From Desulfobacteraceae bacterium (GTDB lineage: Bacteria > Desulfobacterota > Desulfobacteria > Desulfobacterales > Desulfosalsimonadaceae), in NCBI GenBank assembly GCA_003597945.1, contig QZJS01000098.1, positions 1 through 60,397 on the forward strand: a stretch of DNA of 60,397 nt. The letters are read 5' to 3'. The position numbers and the translations under genes are program-made. Of this stretch, positions 1-9,903 are shown piece by piece. The notes beneath the pieces are model-generated. The model did not search any database. It was not told where the DNA came from and saw only the letters and a list, made by a program, of their open reading frames with translations. The number at the start of each line of letters is the position of its first letter. The stretch's first letter is position 1.

Positions 1-3
1 CGT

Positions 4-1029
4 ATGCTTCGAAAAGATTTTACGTTCGATCGATTCGTGGTAGGCAAAAATTGTGAATTTGCTTATGCCGCGTCTCTTTCTCTGGCATCCCAGAAGACCC
101 CGGCGCAAAACGCCCTGTTTCTATTGTCGCCCATTGGAATGGGGAAAAGTCATCTGGCCCAGGCGGCCGGGCATCAGATCCTGACCATGTTTCCCGGCGA
201 ACGCGTTTTTTATATCACCGCGGAAGACTTTACCAATGAAATGGTGGCGGCGTTTAAAAGCAAAAACATCAATGAATTCAAAAATCGTTATCGATCCTGC
301 TGCGATGTACTCCTGCTCGAAGATATTCATTTGCTGTCCAACAAACCCCGGACCCAGGAAGAGCTGGCGCTGATTTTAGACGATCTTTATGATTCGGGCA
401 GAAAAATCATCTATTCCAGCAATACGCCGCTGTCATCCATATCGAGCATGAGCGAAAAGCTGAAATCACGGATCGCGCAAAGTCTTGTTTCCGAAATCGA
501 GGCCCCGGATTTCAGGACTCGGGTACGGATACTCCAGTACAAGGCCAGGGAAAAATCGTTTCGCGTTTCCGATGACATTATTGAATATATCGCCAGCGAG
601 CTAACCGATAATGTCCGTATTTTAGAGAGCGGGCTGATGGGTGTGGCCACAAAAGCCTGTCTACTTGGCGTGTCTGCTGATCTGTCTCTTGCTGAGAGCG
701 TGGTCCGCAATATTGCCAACACCCAGAAGGCCATCAACATGGATCTTATTAAAAGGACCGTTTGCACGGAATTTAGTATTTCCGTCAAAGATATTGAATC
801 CGCATCCCGAAAACAGGTTCATGTCAGGCCCCGTCAGATTGCCATGTTTCTCTGCCGGCGCCATACGGATCAGCCGATTCAGGTCATCGGCCAGAGTTTT
901 AAGCGCTATCACGCAACGGTCATCCATTCCATCAACGCGGTGGAAAAAGAGCTGCGCCTGAAAGGCGAAATGTACCGCCAGGTGGAAATCATTGAAGGGA
1001 AATTGCTGCATGGAAAAGGGCATGCATGA
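4..1029 (+). CDS. DnaA-like AAA+ replication initiator protein (possibly 5'-truncated by window edge, or a paralog lacking the N-terminal domain)
   Basis: Protein has FTFDRFVVGK, Walker A-like SPIGMGKSH, Walker B LLLEDIH, and a C-terminal DnaA domain IV signature RPRQIAMFLCRRHT...IGQSFKRYHATVIHSINAVEKEL. Confidence 0.8.
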   Translation: MLRKDFTFDRFVVGKNCEFAYAASLSLASQKTPAQNALFLLSPIGMGKSHLAQAAGHQILTMFPGERVFYITAEDFTNEMVAAFKSKNINEFKNRYRSCCDVLLLEDIHLLSNKPRTQEELALILDDLYDSGRKIIYSSNTPLSSISSMSEKLKSRIAQSLVSEIEAPDFRTRVRILQYKAREKSFRVSDDIIEYIASELTDNVRILESGLMGVATKACLLGVSADLSLAESVVRNIANTQKAINMDLIKRTVCTEFSISVKDIESASRKQVHVRPRQIAMFLCRRHTDQPIQVIGQSFKRYHATVIHSINAVEKELRLKGEMYRQVEIIEGKLLHGKGHA

Positions 1030-1078
1030 ATACACACAAAATCCTTCCTGCCATCGCCTCCGCGGTTAACGGATTACC

Positions 1079-2464
1079 ATGACAATACCCACATCCGTAA
1101 TTAAGAAAATCGAAAAGATTATCGGCAGACAGCATCTCTGCCGCGACAAGGAAGACCTGCTCTGTTACGCTTTTGACGCCACAAAGACCGTCTCCGTGCC
1201 GGATGCGGTGGTCTTTCCGGGAAATGCGCAAGAAGTTTCCGAGATTTTGAAACTGGCCAATCAGCACGGATTTTCCGTGACGCCCCGGGGCGCGGGTTCG
1301 GGCATGACGGGCGGATCCGTGCCTGTCCGACAAGGTGTTGTGCTGGCCATGTCCCGTTTCAATAATATTTTATCCATTGACCGTGATAATCTCATTGCCC
1401 GGGTGGAACCGGGAGTCGTTACCGGGGTGTTCCAGAAAGCGGTCGACAAGGAAGGTCTGTTTTATCCGCCGGACCCGTCGAGTTCCGACTTTTCAACCCT
1501 TGGCGGAAATGCGGCCGAATGCGCGGGAGGTCCCAAGGCGGTCAAGTACGGGGTGACCCGGGATTATGTTTTGGGTATGACGGTGGTCCTGCCCACGGGT
1601 GAAATCATTCGCACCGGCGTTCAGACGGCAAAAGGCGTTGTGGGATATGACCTGACCCGTCTTATTGTCGGATCCGAGGGGACCCTGGGCGTAATCACGG
1701 AACTGACCCTGCGTCTGCGGCCGAAGCCCGAAGCGGTGCGTACGATGACTGCCGTCTACAACCGGATCGGCGCCGCTGCTGAAACCGTCTCGGAAATCAT
1801 TCGCCGGGGGATTATTCCCAGAACCATCGAATTTATGGATAACGCATCCATCCGGTGCGCCGAGGCCTATGCAAAATCGGGCCTTCCAACAGACGCCGAA
1901 GCGCTTTTAATCATCGAGGTTGACGGCGGCATCGACGAAACCGCGCGCGCCTTGAAAACCATTGAATCCGTCTGCCGGGGATTTGATGTGCGCAGCATCA
2001 TGGTCGCGGAAACACCCGAAGCGGCCCAGGCCGTCTGGAAAGCGCGGAAATCGGTTTCCCCGGCCCTTTACCGTTACGGTCCGGACAAGATCAACGAGGA
2101 TATTGTGGTGCCGCGCAGCCGGATACCGGACATGGTTTCAAAAATTCAGGATTTAAGCCGGCAAACCGGATTGATGATGGTCTGTTTCGGCCATGCGGGC
2201 GACGGCAATATTCATTTTAATATCATGGCCGATAAAAAGGATACCGCCCAGTGGGAAAAAGCCTTAAACGCGGTGGGGGAAATCTTTGATTATACCCTGG
2301 CCCTCGGGGGCACCCTGTCCGGCGAGCACGGGATCGGCATGACCAAGTCCGCTTATATCGGCAGGGAGATTACGCCCGAAGCCCTGGCCCTGATGCGGCG
2401 GATCAAAAACGCGTTTGATCCGAAAGGGATTTTAAATCCCGGCAAGATTTTCGCAAACGATTGA
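1079..2464 (+). CDS. FAD-linked oxidase, glycolate/D-lactate dehydrogenase (GlcD-like)
   Basis: FAD_binding_4 features PRGAGSGMTGGSVP, GGNAAECAGGPKAVKYG, C-terminal GEHGIGMTKSAYI and NPGKIF. Confidence 0.9.
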   Translation: MTIPTSVIKKIEKIIGRQHLCRDKEDLLCYAFDATKTVSVPDAVVFPGNAQEVSEILKLANQHGFSVTPRGAGSGMTGGSVPVRQGVVLAMSRFNNILSIDRDNLIARVEPGVVTGVFQKAVDKEGLFYPPDPSSSDFSTLGGNAAECAGGPKAVKYGVTRDYVLGMTVVLPTGEIIRTGVQTAKGVVGYDLTRLIVGSEGTLGVITELTLRLRPKPEAVRTMTAVYNRIGAAAETVSEIIRRGIIPRTIEFMDNASIRCAEAYAKSGLPTDAEALLIIEVDGGIDETARALKTIESVCRGFDVRSIMVAETPEAAQAVWKARKSVSPALYRYGPDKINEDIVVPRSRIPDMVSKIQDLSRQTGLMMVCFGHAGDGNIHFNIMADKKDTAQWEKALNAVGEIFDYTLALGGTLSGEHGIGMTKSAYIGREITPEALALMRRIKNAFDPKGILNPGKIFAND

Positions 2465-2479
2465 AATCAGACTTTTCAT

Positions 2480-2625
2480 TAGAAGCTGTTCCAAAACCTC
2501 AGATCAGGTTCAAGGGTAAGGCGCAGACCGATGAAAAAGCGGAGCATATTCAATATATGTGAGCATTTTGAAGAGGGCTGCAACGCTGCCATTGGGCCTC
2601 AGATGGGGTTTTGAAACAGCTTCTA
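2480..2625. repeat. MITE-like interspersed palindromic element (element A)
   Basis: Terminal inverted repeat agaagctgttccaaaacc (2481-2498) / ggttttgaaacagcttct (2607-2624), 17/18 match; central hairpin catat-tcaat-atatg at 2545-2559. Confidence 0.75.
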
Positions 2626-2641
2626 TCGTTTTGCGAAGGCG

Positions 2642-2836
2642 TCATTGAAGTTTAAGCTGAATCTCATCTGCTGACATCATATCTTCAAATTGTTCGATCC
2701 GCATTTGTTCCTGCTGCTCAATGGCGCACCGGAGCCGAAGGGCGCAGTATTTCCGGCAGACCGTATCGGCAAGATTAAAGTCTCCATAGCAGTCAAGGTA
2801 ATTATCCATCATTTTGATTTTCAGCAAGTCTTGCAT
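2642..2836 (-). CDS. small hypothetical protein with CRKYC...LRC cysteines
   Basis: 64-aa ORF directly upstream of suhB-like gene on same strand orientation. Confidence 0.45.
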   Translation of the reverse strand: MQDLLKIKMMDNYLDCYGDFNLADTVCRKYCALRLRCAIEQQEQMRIEQFEDMMSADEIQLKLQ

Positions 2837-2838
2837 TT

Positions 2839-3633
2839 TTATATCTTAATCTCCAGTATGGATTGCAGTTGTCCGTGAATATGGCCATTGGCGGCCAGAA
2901 TTTCTTTTTTGTCCACCGTGAAGGGATGCCCGGAAAAATCGGTGATGACGGCCCCGGCCTCAGCGGCGATCACGATGCCGGCCGCCGTGTCCCAGGGCTT
3001 AAGGTGCTCTTCCCAGAATCCGTCAAAACGACCGCAGGCCACAAAACAGAGATCCAAAGCCGCCGAACCCAGCCGCCGCACGCCCCGGGCCGCTGTCAGG
3101 CACGCTTCAAACCGGCGCATGGCGTTGCGCAGAATCTGATCCACATCATACGGAAAGCCCGTCACAAGAAGGGCCTCTCCAATATCCTTTCTGTCGGAAA
3201 CCCTTATCGGCGTCCCGTTTAAAAACGCTCCCCGTCCCCGGACGGCGGTGAATAATTCGCCGGAAACCGGATTCAAAACCAAGCCGACCATCATTTCATT
3301 ATCAATGGCAAATCCGATGGAAATTGAAAAAATGGGAATCTGATAAGCGTAATTGGTGGTGCCGTCTAACGGGTCGATGATCCAGCGATACGGTGATTTT
3401 CCGGTTTGATGCCATCCGCTTTCTTCGGCAAGGATGTCATGATCCGGAAATTTGGACCGGATGGTTTCGATGATCTGTTTTTCCGATGCAATATCGGCTT
3501 CCGTGACCAGATCGTCCGGGCCTTTTTTGCCGATATCCGTTAGTTTACCGAAAAAACGGTTCAGTATTTCCGCGCTGCGAAAAGCCGCGCCGGTGGCGAC
3601 ATTTTTAATGTAATTTAAATCCATGCTTGTCAT
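2839..3633 (-). CDS. suhB: inositol-1-monophosphatase family protein
   Basis: DLVTEADIASEKQI, EESG, WIIDPLDGTTNYAY and WDTAAGIVIAAEAGA motifs. Confidence 0.93.
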   Translation of the reverse strand: MTSMDLNYIKNVATGAAFRSAEILNRFFGKLTDIGKKGPDDLVTEADIASEKQIIETIRSKFPDHDILAEESGWHQTGKSPYRWIIDPLDGTTNYAYQIPIFSISIGFAIDNEMMVGLVLNPVSGELFTAVRGRGAFLNGTPIRVSDRKDIGEALLVTGFPYDVDQILRNAMRRFEACLTAARGVRRLGSAALDLCFVACGRFDGFWEEHLKPWDTAAGIVIAAEAGAVITDFSGHPFTVDKKEILAANGHIHGQLQSILEIKI

Positions 3634-3673
3634 TTTCTAATGGTTATATCAGAAGGATCAGGCACGTCAATAT

Positions 3674-5329
3674 TTAATCATGATAATGGGTGTGACCCGG
3701 CGCCGGGATGTTTCGGATGGCGGCCTCCATTTCGGCGATCAGCGGGCGGAGGGTTTGTTCATTTTTCGCGGAAATCGGGATGCCTTTGGTGTCGGCGATG
3801 ATGCGTTCAGTGCCCTCTTCATCCAGCAGATCGACTTTATTGACGGCGATCAGGCAACGGATGTGCTGCAAATCCAGTTCCTCTATGATCCGATCGACGG
3901 CGGCGATCTGGGCCGCGTAATCCCTGTTGCTGCCGTCAACGACATGCACCAGAAGATCGGCTCGTTCGAGTTCTTCCAGGGTGGCGCGGAAAGCCACCCG
4001 TAATTCCGCGGGCAGATCCCGGATAAATCCTACGGTATCGGTGAGGATCACCTCCGTATCTTTTGGAAACCGGATCCGACGGCTGGTGGGGTCCAGGGTC
4101 GCAAAAAGCCGGCTTTCGGCCAACACATGGCTGTGGGTCAGAGTATTGAGCAGGGTCGATTTTCCGGCGTTGGTATATCCGATGATGGAAATCACCGGCA
4201 CGCCGCGTTTTTCCCGCCGGGTTTTCTGGAGCTTGCGCTGTTTGATGACCTGGTGGAGTTCTTTCTCGATCCGGGTGATCCGTTCCCGTGCCCGGCGGCG
4301 GTTGATTTCCAGCTTTGTTTCACCCGGCCCCCGTCCTCCAATCCCGCCGGTCAGCCTTGACATGGCCGTATTTTTGGTCACCAGCCGGGGGAGCAGATAT
4401 TTGAGTTGGGCCAGTTCCACTTGGAGCTTGCCTTCCCGGGTCTGGGCGCGCTGGGCGAAAATATCGAGTATCAACTGGGTCCGGTCGATGACTTTGAGCG
4501 CGACCTTGTCCGTGATGGAGCGGATCTGGGAGGCATTGAGCTCCTGGTCGAATATCAGAAGCGAGGCGCCCTTGTGCATGGCCAGAATCGTGATATCTTC
4601 GAGTTTGCCTTTTCCCATAAGAAACCGGGGGTCCGCCACCCGCCGCTGCTGCATCACCTCTTCAATCACATGTATGCCGCCGGACCGGGCGAGTTGGACA
4701 AGCTCCCGCAGGGAAGCGGCCGCCTCCGGTTTTGTCGATGAACTCACACTGATAAGAATCGCCCGTTCCTTTCCGGTGTCCACGTCGTGATGCATGACGG
4801 CTGCGGAGAGATCGGCTTCAATGGACCGGATCAGGGCGACGCAGTCGATATCTACATGCGCCGGATCTTTTGGGGGAAGAACCCGGTAGGGGGTATCGAC
4901 ACCCGGATCGGTTAGTACATGGGCCAGGTGTAAGGCCTTTGGGAATCCTTCCGGCGACACCGTCACCGCTGCCATCAGATCGAGCCGCAAAAGGGCAAGG
5001 TCCGTCAGGTCGTCTCTTGTCAGCGGTTCGTCTTTGAAATGGGTATGGATGCACCGCAGCCCTTTGAGCCGGCCGGGGGGTGCACGATAATCGCTGGTGT
5101 CGGGCAGCAGGACGCTTTTGTGGTCTCCGGCGATGACCGAGATGATTTTTCCCGATCGATCGACCAGCAGGGCGATCTGCCGGGAGGTTTCATGGGAAAT
5201 GCTGCAGATTTCAGCGATCAGCGGGAAAGAAAGGACCTCATCCGGCGGGGTGCGATGCTGATAAAGGTTTTCAAGCCGGCGGATCTGGGTGGACCGAAGC
5301 CCGTTGGCATTGCCGAAAAGTTTTTTCAT
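3674..5329 (-). CDS. hflX: GTPase HflX (with N-terminal extension)
   Basis: GGIGGRGPGETKLEINRR, GYTNAGKSTLLN, DTVGFIRDLP, NKVDL. Confidence 0.95.
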   Translation of the reverse strand: MKKLFGNANGLRSTQIRRLENLYQHRTPPDEVLSFPLIAEICSISHETSRQIALLVDRSGKIISVIAGDHKSVLLPDTSDYRAPPGRLKGLRCIHTHFKDEPLTRDDLTDLALLRLDLMAAVTVSPEGFPKALHLAHVLTDPGVDTPYRVLPPKDPAHVDIDCVALIRSIEADLSAAVMHHDVDTGKERAILISVSSSTKPEAAASLRELVQLARSGGIHVIEEVMQQRRVADPRFLMGKGKLEDITILAMHKGASLLIFDQELNASQIRSITDKVALKVIDRTQLILDIFAQRAQTREGKLQVELAQLKYLLPRLVTKNTAMSRLTGGIGGRGPGETKLEINRRRARERITRIEKELHQVIKQRKLQKTRREKRGVPVISIIGYTNAGKSTLLNTLTHSHVLAESRLFATLDPTSRRIRFPKDTEVILTDTVGFIRDLPAELRVAFRATLEELERADLLVHVVDGSNRDYAAQIAAVDRIIEELDLQHIRCLIAVNKVDLLDEEGTERIIADTKGIPISAKNEQTLRPLIAEMEAAIRNIPAPGHTHYHD

Positions 5330-5358
5330 TTACCTGCCTGATGGCGGCGCCCCTCCGT

Positions 5359-6804
5359 TTACGCGGAAGGCGGGACTGTGTCATAACCGTATGCGAAATT
5401 TTCAAACCGGGTATATTCATCCAGAAAACGCAGATTTTGCATGCCCGTCGGGCCGTTGCGCTGTTTGGCCAGAATCAGTTCCGCCATGCCCCGGTTAGGA
5501 TTGGTTTCTTCTTTGTTGTACAACTCATCCCTGTAGAGAAATACGACCAGGTCGGCGTCCTGCTCCAGTGCGCCGGATTCCCTTAAATCAGATAAAATCG
5601 GGCGTTTGTCCTGCCGGGATTCAAGGCCGCGGTTGAGCTGGGAGAGGGCGATGATGGGAATATCGACCTCCTTGGCAAGATTTTTAAGGGACCGGGACAT
5701 TTCAGAAATTTCCAGGTCGCGTCGTTCCAGATGGGAGCGCGATGTCATCAATTGCAGATAGTCGATGATGACCAGCCCGATTTTTTTGTCCTTTTTGAGG
5801 CGCCGGACTTTTGTTTTGATTTCCAGCGAGGTGAGGCCCGGCGCGTCGTCGATATAAATAGGCGCTGTGGAGAGATCGTTGGCTGCTTCGGAGAGACGCA
5901 GAAAATCATCATCGGTGAATGATCCGTCGCGCACGCGGGCTGAGTTGACCCTGGCCTCGGCACACAGGAGCCGCAGGGAAAGCTGCTCCCGCGCCATTTC
6001 TAAAGAAAAGAAAACAACGGGCACTTCCGCTTCCATGGCGGCGTTTCTGGTGAAGTTTAACGCCAGCGCGGTTTTTCCCATACCGGGCCGGGCCGCGATG
6101 ATGATCAGGTCGGAATTCTGAAACCCGGCGGTCATGGTGTCGAATTTGGTAAATCCGGAAAGAATGCCGCTGGCCAGGTGCGGATTGGCCTTGCGTTTGT
6201 CGATCATATCGAAATTGGAGTGGAGGATATCGCCGATATGGTGATAGGTCGGTTTTCGTTTTTCCTCCGCAATTTCAAATACGACGCGCTGGGCCTGATC
6301 GATGACATCATCGACATCGGGGGGATTGTTGAAGCATTGACTGGTGATATCCGCGGAGGCCGTGATCAAACTGCGCAATATTGCCTTATCCCGGATGATT
6401 TTGGCATAATCGGTTGCGTTGGATGGAACCGGAGCCGTATCCACCAGTTTTGCCAGGTAGACGGCGCCGCCGACGGCTTCCAGTTGGTTTTTGTTTCTCA
6501 AATATTCCGCCAGCGTCACCAGGTCGATGGGGTCGCCGTTATCGGACATGATGCTGAATGCCTCGAAGATCTTCTGATGGGCCGTTCGATAGAAGTCTTC
6601 GGGTCTTAGAACATCGAGTATGTCAACAAGGGTATTGTTGTCCATTAAAACGGCGCTGATGATCGACTCTTCAGCGTCAATATTCTGGGGCGGCACTTTG
6701 TAGCTTGAAGGATCTTTGGTCACGGGCGAAAAGGTGTCATTGATGGTTGCGGGATCGGCGCCGTATCCGGGGCGCGTGTTTCGGCGCGGTGGTTTCAGCG
6801 GCAT
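5359..6804 (-). CDS. dnaB: replicative DNA helicase DnaB
   Basis: PPQNIDAEESIISAVL, ARPGMGKTALALN, FSLEMAREQLSLRL, DYLQLM, SQLNRGLESRQDKRPILSDLRESGALEQDADLV. Confidence 0.96.
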   Translation of the reverse strand: MPLKPPRRNTRPGYGADPATINDTFSPVTKDPSSYKVPPQNIDAEESIISAVLMDNNTLVDILDVLRPEDFYRTAHQKIFEAFSIMSDNGDPIDLVTLAEYLRNKNQLEAVGGAVYLAKLVDTAPVPSNATDYAKIIRDKAILRSLITASADITSQCFNNPPDVDDVIDQAQRVVFEIAEEKRKPTYHHIGDILHSNFDMIDKRKANPHLASGILSGFTKFDTMTAGFQNSDLIIIAARPGMGKTALALNFTRNAAMEAEVPVVFFSLEMAREQLSLRLLCAEARVNSARVRDGSFTDDDFLRLSEAANDLSTAPIYIDDAPGLTSLEIKTKVRRLKKDKKIGLVIIDYLQLMTSRSHLERRDLEISEMSRSLKNLAKEVDIPIIALSQLNRGLESRQDKRPILSDLRESGALEQDADLVVFLYRDELYNKEETNPNRGMAELILAKQRNGPTGMQNLRFLDEYTRFENFAYGYDTVPPSA

Positions 6805-6832
6805 CCGCGCCGCCGCGCGGGCGGCGCGGATG
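6802..6832 (-). promoter_or_regulatory. GC-rich 13-bp perfect stem-loop overlapping annotated dnaB start
   Basis: catccgcgccgcc (6802-6814) / ggcggcgcggatg (6820-6832), 5-nt loop. Confidence 0.6.
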
Positions 6833-6842
6833 GGAAAAACGA

Positions 6843-7283
6843 TTATTCGGCTTCAACAATCACCGTGATTTCAGGATGTATATTTTTGTATATCCGGATT
6901 TGCACCGGGTAGGTGCCGATCTCCTTGATGGGTTCCATCAGGATCATCCGCTTGGGAACGTCAATATTCTGAGCGGCCAGGGCTTCGACGACATCTCTGA
7001 CGGTTACCGATCCGTAAAGCCGCTTTTCATCGGCGGCCTTGGCCTTTACTGTGCAGACCACGCCTTCGATCTGCCGGGCCATTTCTTCGGCCTGGGCCCG
7101 CTCTTTTGCGATCTGAAGATCGAGTTTTACTTTTTCCTGGGAAAGAATTATCCGGTTCCGTGGGGTCGCCTCAACGGCTTTTCCCTGTGGAATAAGATAA
7201 TTACGAGCATATCCCTTTTTAACCTGGACCTCTGAACCGATGATGCCCAGCGCATCGATGGTTTCTTTTAAAATAACTTTCAT
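6843..7283 (-). CDS. rplI: 50S ribosomal protein L9
   Basis: MKVILKETIDALGIIGSEVQVKKGYARNYLIPQGKA; start taken at internal Met of the 6843..7298 ORF. Confidence 0.95.
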   Translation of the reverse strand: MKVILKETIDALGIIGSEVQVKKGYARNYLIPQGKAVEATPRNRIILSQEKVKLDLQIAKERAQAEEMARQIEGVVCTVKAKAADEKRLYGSVTVRDVVEALAAQNIDVPKRMILMEPIKEIGTYPVQIRIYKNIHPEITVIVEAE

Positions 7284-7345
7284 CTGTTGCCTCCGCAATC
7301 ATGATTGCTGTGAGAAATATTATACCGCAAAGACCGGTTGCTGCC

Positions 7346-8287
7346 TCATTGTGCGGGGGGATCAGCGCCGATCCGCCTGAAGTTGAACCATACGTCGAAA
7401 AAACCGAGCCCGATGACCAGCAGAACCAGTATCTGCTGAATCACGATGATCGCATACATCAAAACCCTTATAAAGACGGGAATCTGTTTTTTGTTAAAGT
7501 AAAAGGAAACAATGGCGATGCCCTGGAAAAAATAGACGGTCATTAAAACGATCAGGCCGTTGATTCCGATCAGTTTCAGCGCTCCGCCCGGCATCGTCAT
7601 CAGTCCGACGCAGCCGATAAGACCCCAGACGAGGCCATCCGGCGTTTTCCAGGTATTCAACGGCGCGTCCGAGATAATCCGGATGTTTTTGATTTTAAAA
7701 ACCACCCTCGCCAGCAGGACATTGAGCCATGCAATCAACAGAAGGGCCGCGGCAGAAAGTCCGGGAAGTATCCCTATCAGCATGTCGCGGATATCTTCCA
7801 TGGCAGCGGCCAGTTCCATGACGGCATCTTCGGGCATTCCCATTTTCTGGTAAAGCATCATGGTGATGGTCAGGTACGTGTCGATATACTCGGAGACAAC
7901 AGCGACCGTATTACTGCCGGAAAAGTTGCTGTATAATATCAGTGTGAATATACCGACGCCACATACCAGGCCCACGGCAAAACCGATGATGCGCCCGACG
8001 GAAAAATTCATCTCGGTGAATTCACCGAGGCAGAATCCAAGGCCGACCATGCCCGATAGAAAATAGATGTCTGATCCGATATTGCCGGAATAGACCGTGA
8101 CCACCGCCATGGAGGCCAGTGCCACGACTCCGCCGTCTTTCCTGCCCAGCCTGATCCGGTAAATCATCATCGGCAGGGGCAGGAGGATAAAACAGAAAAA
8201 TCCAAATCCCGGAGCGGCGATGGAAAGGATGCAGACCGCCGATATGAGCGCAATGCCGCTTAATATTGTTTTATGGCGCGCACCCAT
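7346..8287 (-). CDS. DUF2232 (YybS-like) polytopic membrane protein
   Basis: Multiple hydrophobic helices; position between rplI and rpsR is typical of DUF2232 proteins. Confidence 0.8.
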   Translation of the reverse strand: MGARHKTILSGIALISAVCILSIAAPGFGFFCFILLPLPMMIYRIRLGRKDGGVVALASMAVVTVYSGNIGSDIYFLSGMVGLGFCLGEFTEMNFSVGRIIGFAVGLVCGVGIFTLILYSNFSGSNTVAVVSEYIDTYLTITMMLYQKMGMPEDAVMELAAAMEDIRDMLIGILPGLSAAALLLIAWLNVLLARVVFKIKNIRIISDAPLNTWKTPDGLVWGLIGCVGLMTMPGGALKLIGINGLIVLMTVYFFQGIAIVSFYFNKKQIPVFIRVLMYAIIVIQQILVLLVIGLGFFDVWFNFRRIGADPPAQ

Positions 8288-8311
8288 GAATCCCTTGTTT
8301 TTTTTCTTTCA

Positions 8312-8557
8312 TCAGACATCATATGTGCCGACAAACGGCAGCAGGGCGATGGTTCGGGCCCTCTTGATTTCACGGGCGAGTTCCCGCTGATGTTTCGCGC
8401 AGGTTCCTGAAATGCGTCTCGGGATGATTTTTGCGCGCTCGGTGATGAAATATTTCAGCATGCCGGCATCTTTATAATTGATTTTAAGCGTGCTGTCGGC
8501 ACAGAAGCGGCAGACTTTTCGGCGGTGAAAGAATCTTTTTTTTTGTGGATAGGCCAT
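8312..8557 (-). CDS. rpsR: 30S ribosomal protein S18
   Basis: [18 protein letters not shown]-like, [33 protein letters not shown]. Confidence 0.95.
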   Translation of the reverse strand: MAYPQKKRFFHRRKVCRFCADSTLKINYKDAGMLKYFITERAKIIPRRISGTCAKHQRELAREIKRARTIALLPFVGTYDV

Positions 8558-9030
8558 CAGGATTGTTCCTCCGTATCTGATGCGGGCTGCGCGATATCGC
8601 CGGCCGCCGTTTCGGTTTCAGTATCCGCTGACGCTTCGGGAGTCGTCGGCTGGTCGGCGGATACCGTTTCTTCAGCCGCCTCGGCTGCCCCTGCTTCGGG
8701 TTCTTCCGGGGTTATGGCAACTTTCAGGGCTTCGACATCGACGTCCTTGTCAATCTGAATGGTCATGAACTTGAGTACCCGGTGATCCAGCCGGAAATTG
8801 CGCTCAAGTTCATCTACCAGGTTCCCGTTGCCGCAATAATCGAGGCGGATGAAACGGCCCTGCTTTTTCTTCTTGATTTCATAGGCCAACCTGCGGACGC
8901 CCCAGTTGTCAAGCAGCAGCAGTGTGCCGTCCTTCTGGGAAAACGCGGAATTGACTTTATTCATGATCAATTCGCGTTCGTCGTCGGCCGTGTCGGGATC
9001 GACGATAAAGATGGTCTCGTAATGGTTCAT
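8557..9030 (-). CDS. rpsF: 30S ribosomal protein S6
   Basis: [51 protein letters not shown]. Confidence 0.95.
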   Translation of the reverse strand: MNHYETIFIVDPDTADDERELIMNKVNSAFSQKDGTLLLLDNWGVRRLAYEIKKKKQGRFIRLDYCGNGNLVDELERNFRLDHRVLKFMTIQIDKDVDVEALKVAITPEEPEAGAAEAAEETVSADQPTTPEASADTETETAAGDIAQPASDTEEQS

Positions 9031-9138
9031 CAGCTCTCCTTTTGGGTATCAAGCCCCGCTTCAGCGCGGAGCAAGGATTAAAAAATACTTCACTTCCGTT
9101 GTAAAAATTATCTTAATTAACTCCTCCGGTGATCCCTG

Positions 9139-9660
9139 TCAAGAATTTTTCGTTTTACAGGCTGTTTCCCCAAGAATCCGATCAAGCCGCTCCCGGATAT
9201 AGCCCGCAAGCGTTTCCACATCAGATTGCGGTACATGCAAGATGTCATTGGACAGTGCCTCAATATCATCTTCGGCCATACCCAGTGTCTTGTTGACCAT
9301 GAATGTGTCGATTTCTCCGTTTTCCAGCAGCAGGCCGCAGGCTCCCACCGCGCCGACGAATTCATCCTCGATGAAAATGGGCACCACCAGTTTGAGCAGG
9401 CCGGCATCGCATTCCTCGATCACCGCCTCCCGGGCCTGCCGGGCCATCTCGGCAATGTTCATATGGGCCACGGCGCAGATGTAGCTCTGACCTCGGTCAT
9501 CGGCCTTGACCGCCGGGCAGAACCGGTTGATCCATTGCTTGTAATCGGTGATCCGGATGCCGTTGATATCAAATACGTTGGCATCAAGGCCTGAACGTTC
9601 ATGAATATCCTTTTCAAAGGCAACCCATTGGTCCAGTGGTAAAATATCGGTTAGTTTCAT
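9139..9660 (-). CDS. PocR-like sensory domain protein
   Basis: LTDILPLDQWVAFEKDIHERSGLDANVFDINGIRITDYKQWINRFCPAVKAD...CAVAHMNIAEMARQAREAVIEECDAGLLKLVVPI. Confidence 0.7.
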   Translation of the reverse strand: MKLTDILPLDQWVAFEKDIHERSGLDANVFDINGIRITDYKQWINRFCPAVKADDRGQSYICAVAHMNIAEMARQAREAVIEECDAGLLKLVVPIFIEDEFVGAVGACGLLLENGEIDTFMVNKTLGMAEDDIEALSNDILHVPQSDVETLAGYIRERLDRILGETACKTKNS

Positions 9661-9903
9661 TTTTTCCCTTTATTCATGTATCCGTCGTCACGATTCCTTG
9701 TTCGGTTTGTCGCCACAGCATTCAAAATTGGGTTAAGGAATGATCATTTGCGCACCGGATATATATCAGATGAGAGTGGATGTCAATTTTTGGATTTCAG
9801 AGCGGCCATAACGGATCCTTAACCAAAGCCGCAGTTGCATTATCATTGTTAATAGGATAAATATTATAAAAATATCCGAATAACTCATCTTGAGTAGGAT
9901 CTC

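Noticed and set aside
3927-4790. Long ORFs (e.g. 287 aa) antisense to hflX and other housekeeping genes
   Set aside because: Arginine/serine-rich shadow translations of a well-supported coding strand; no recognisable domains.
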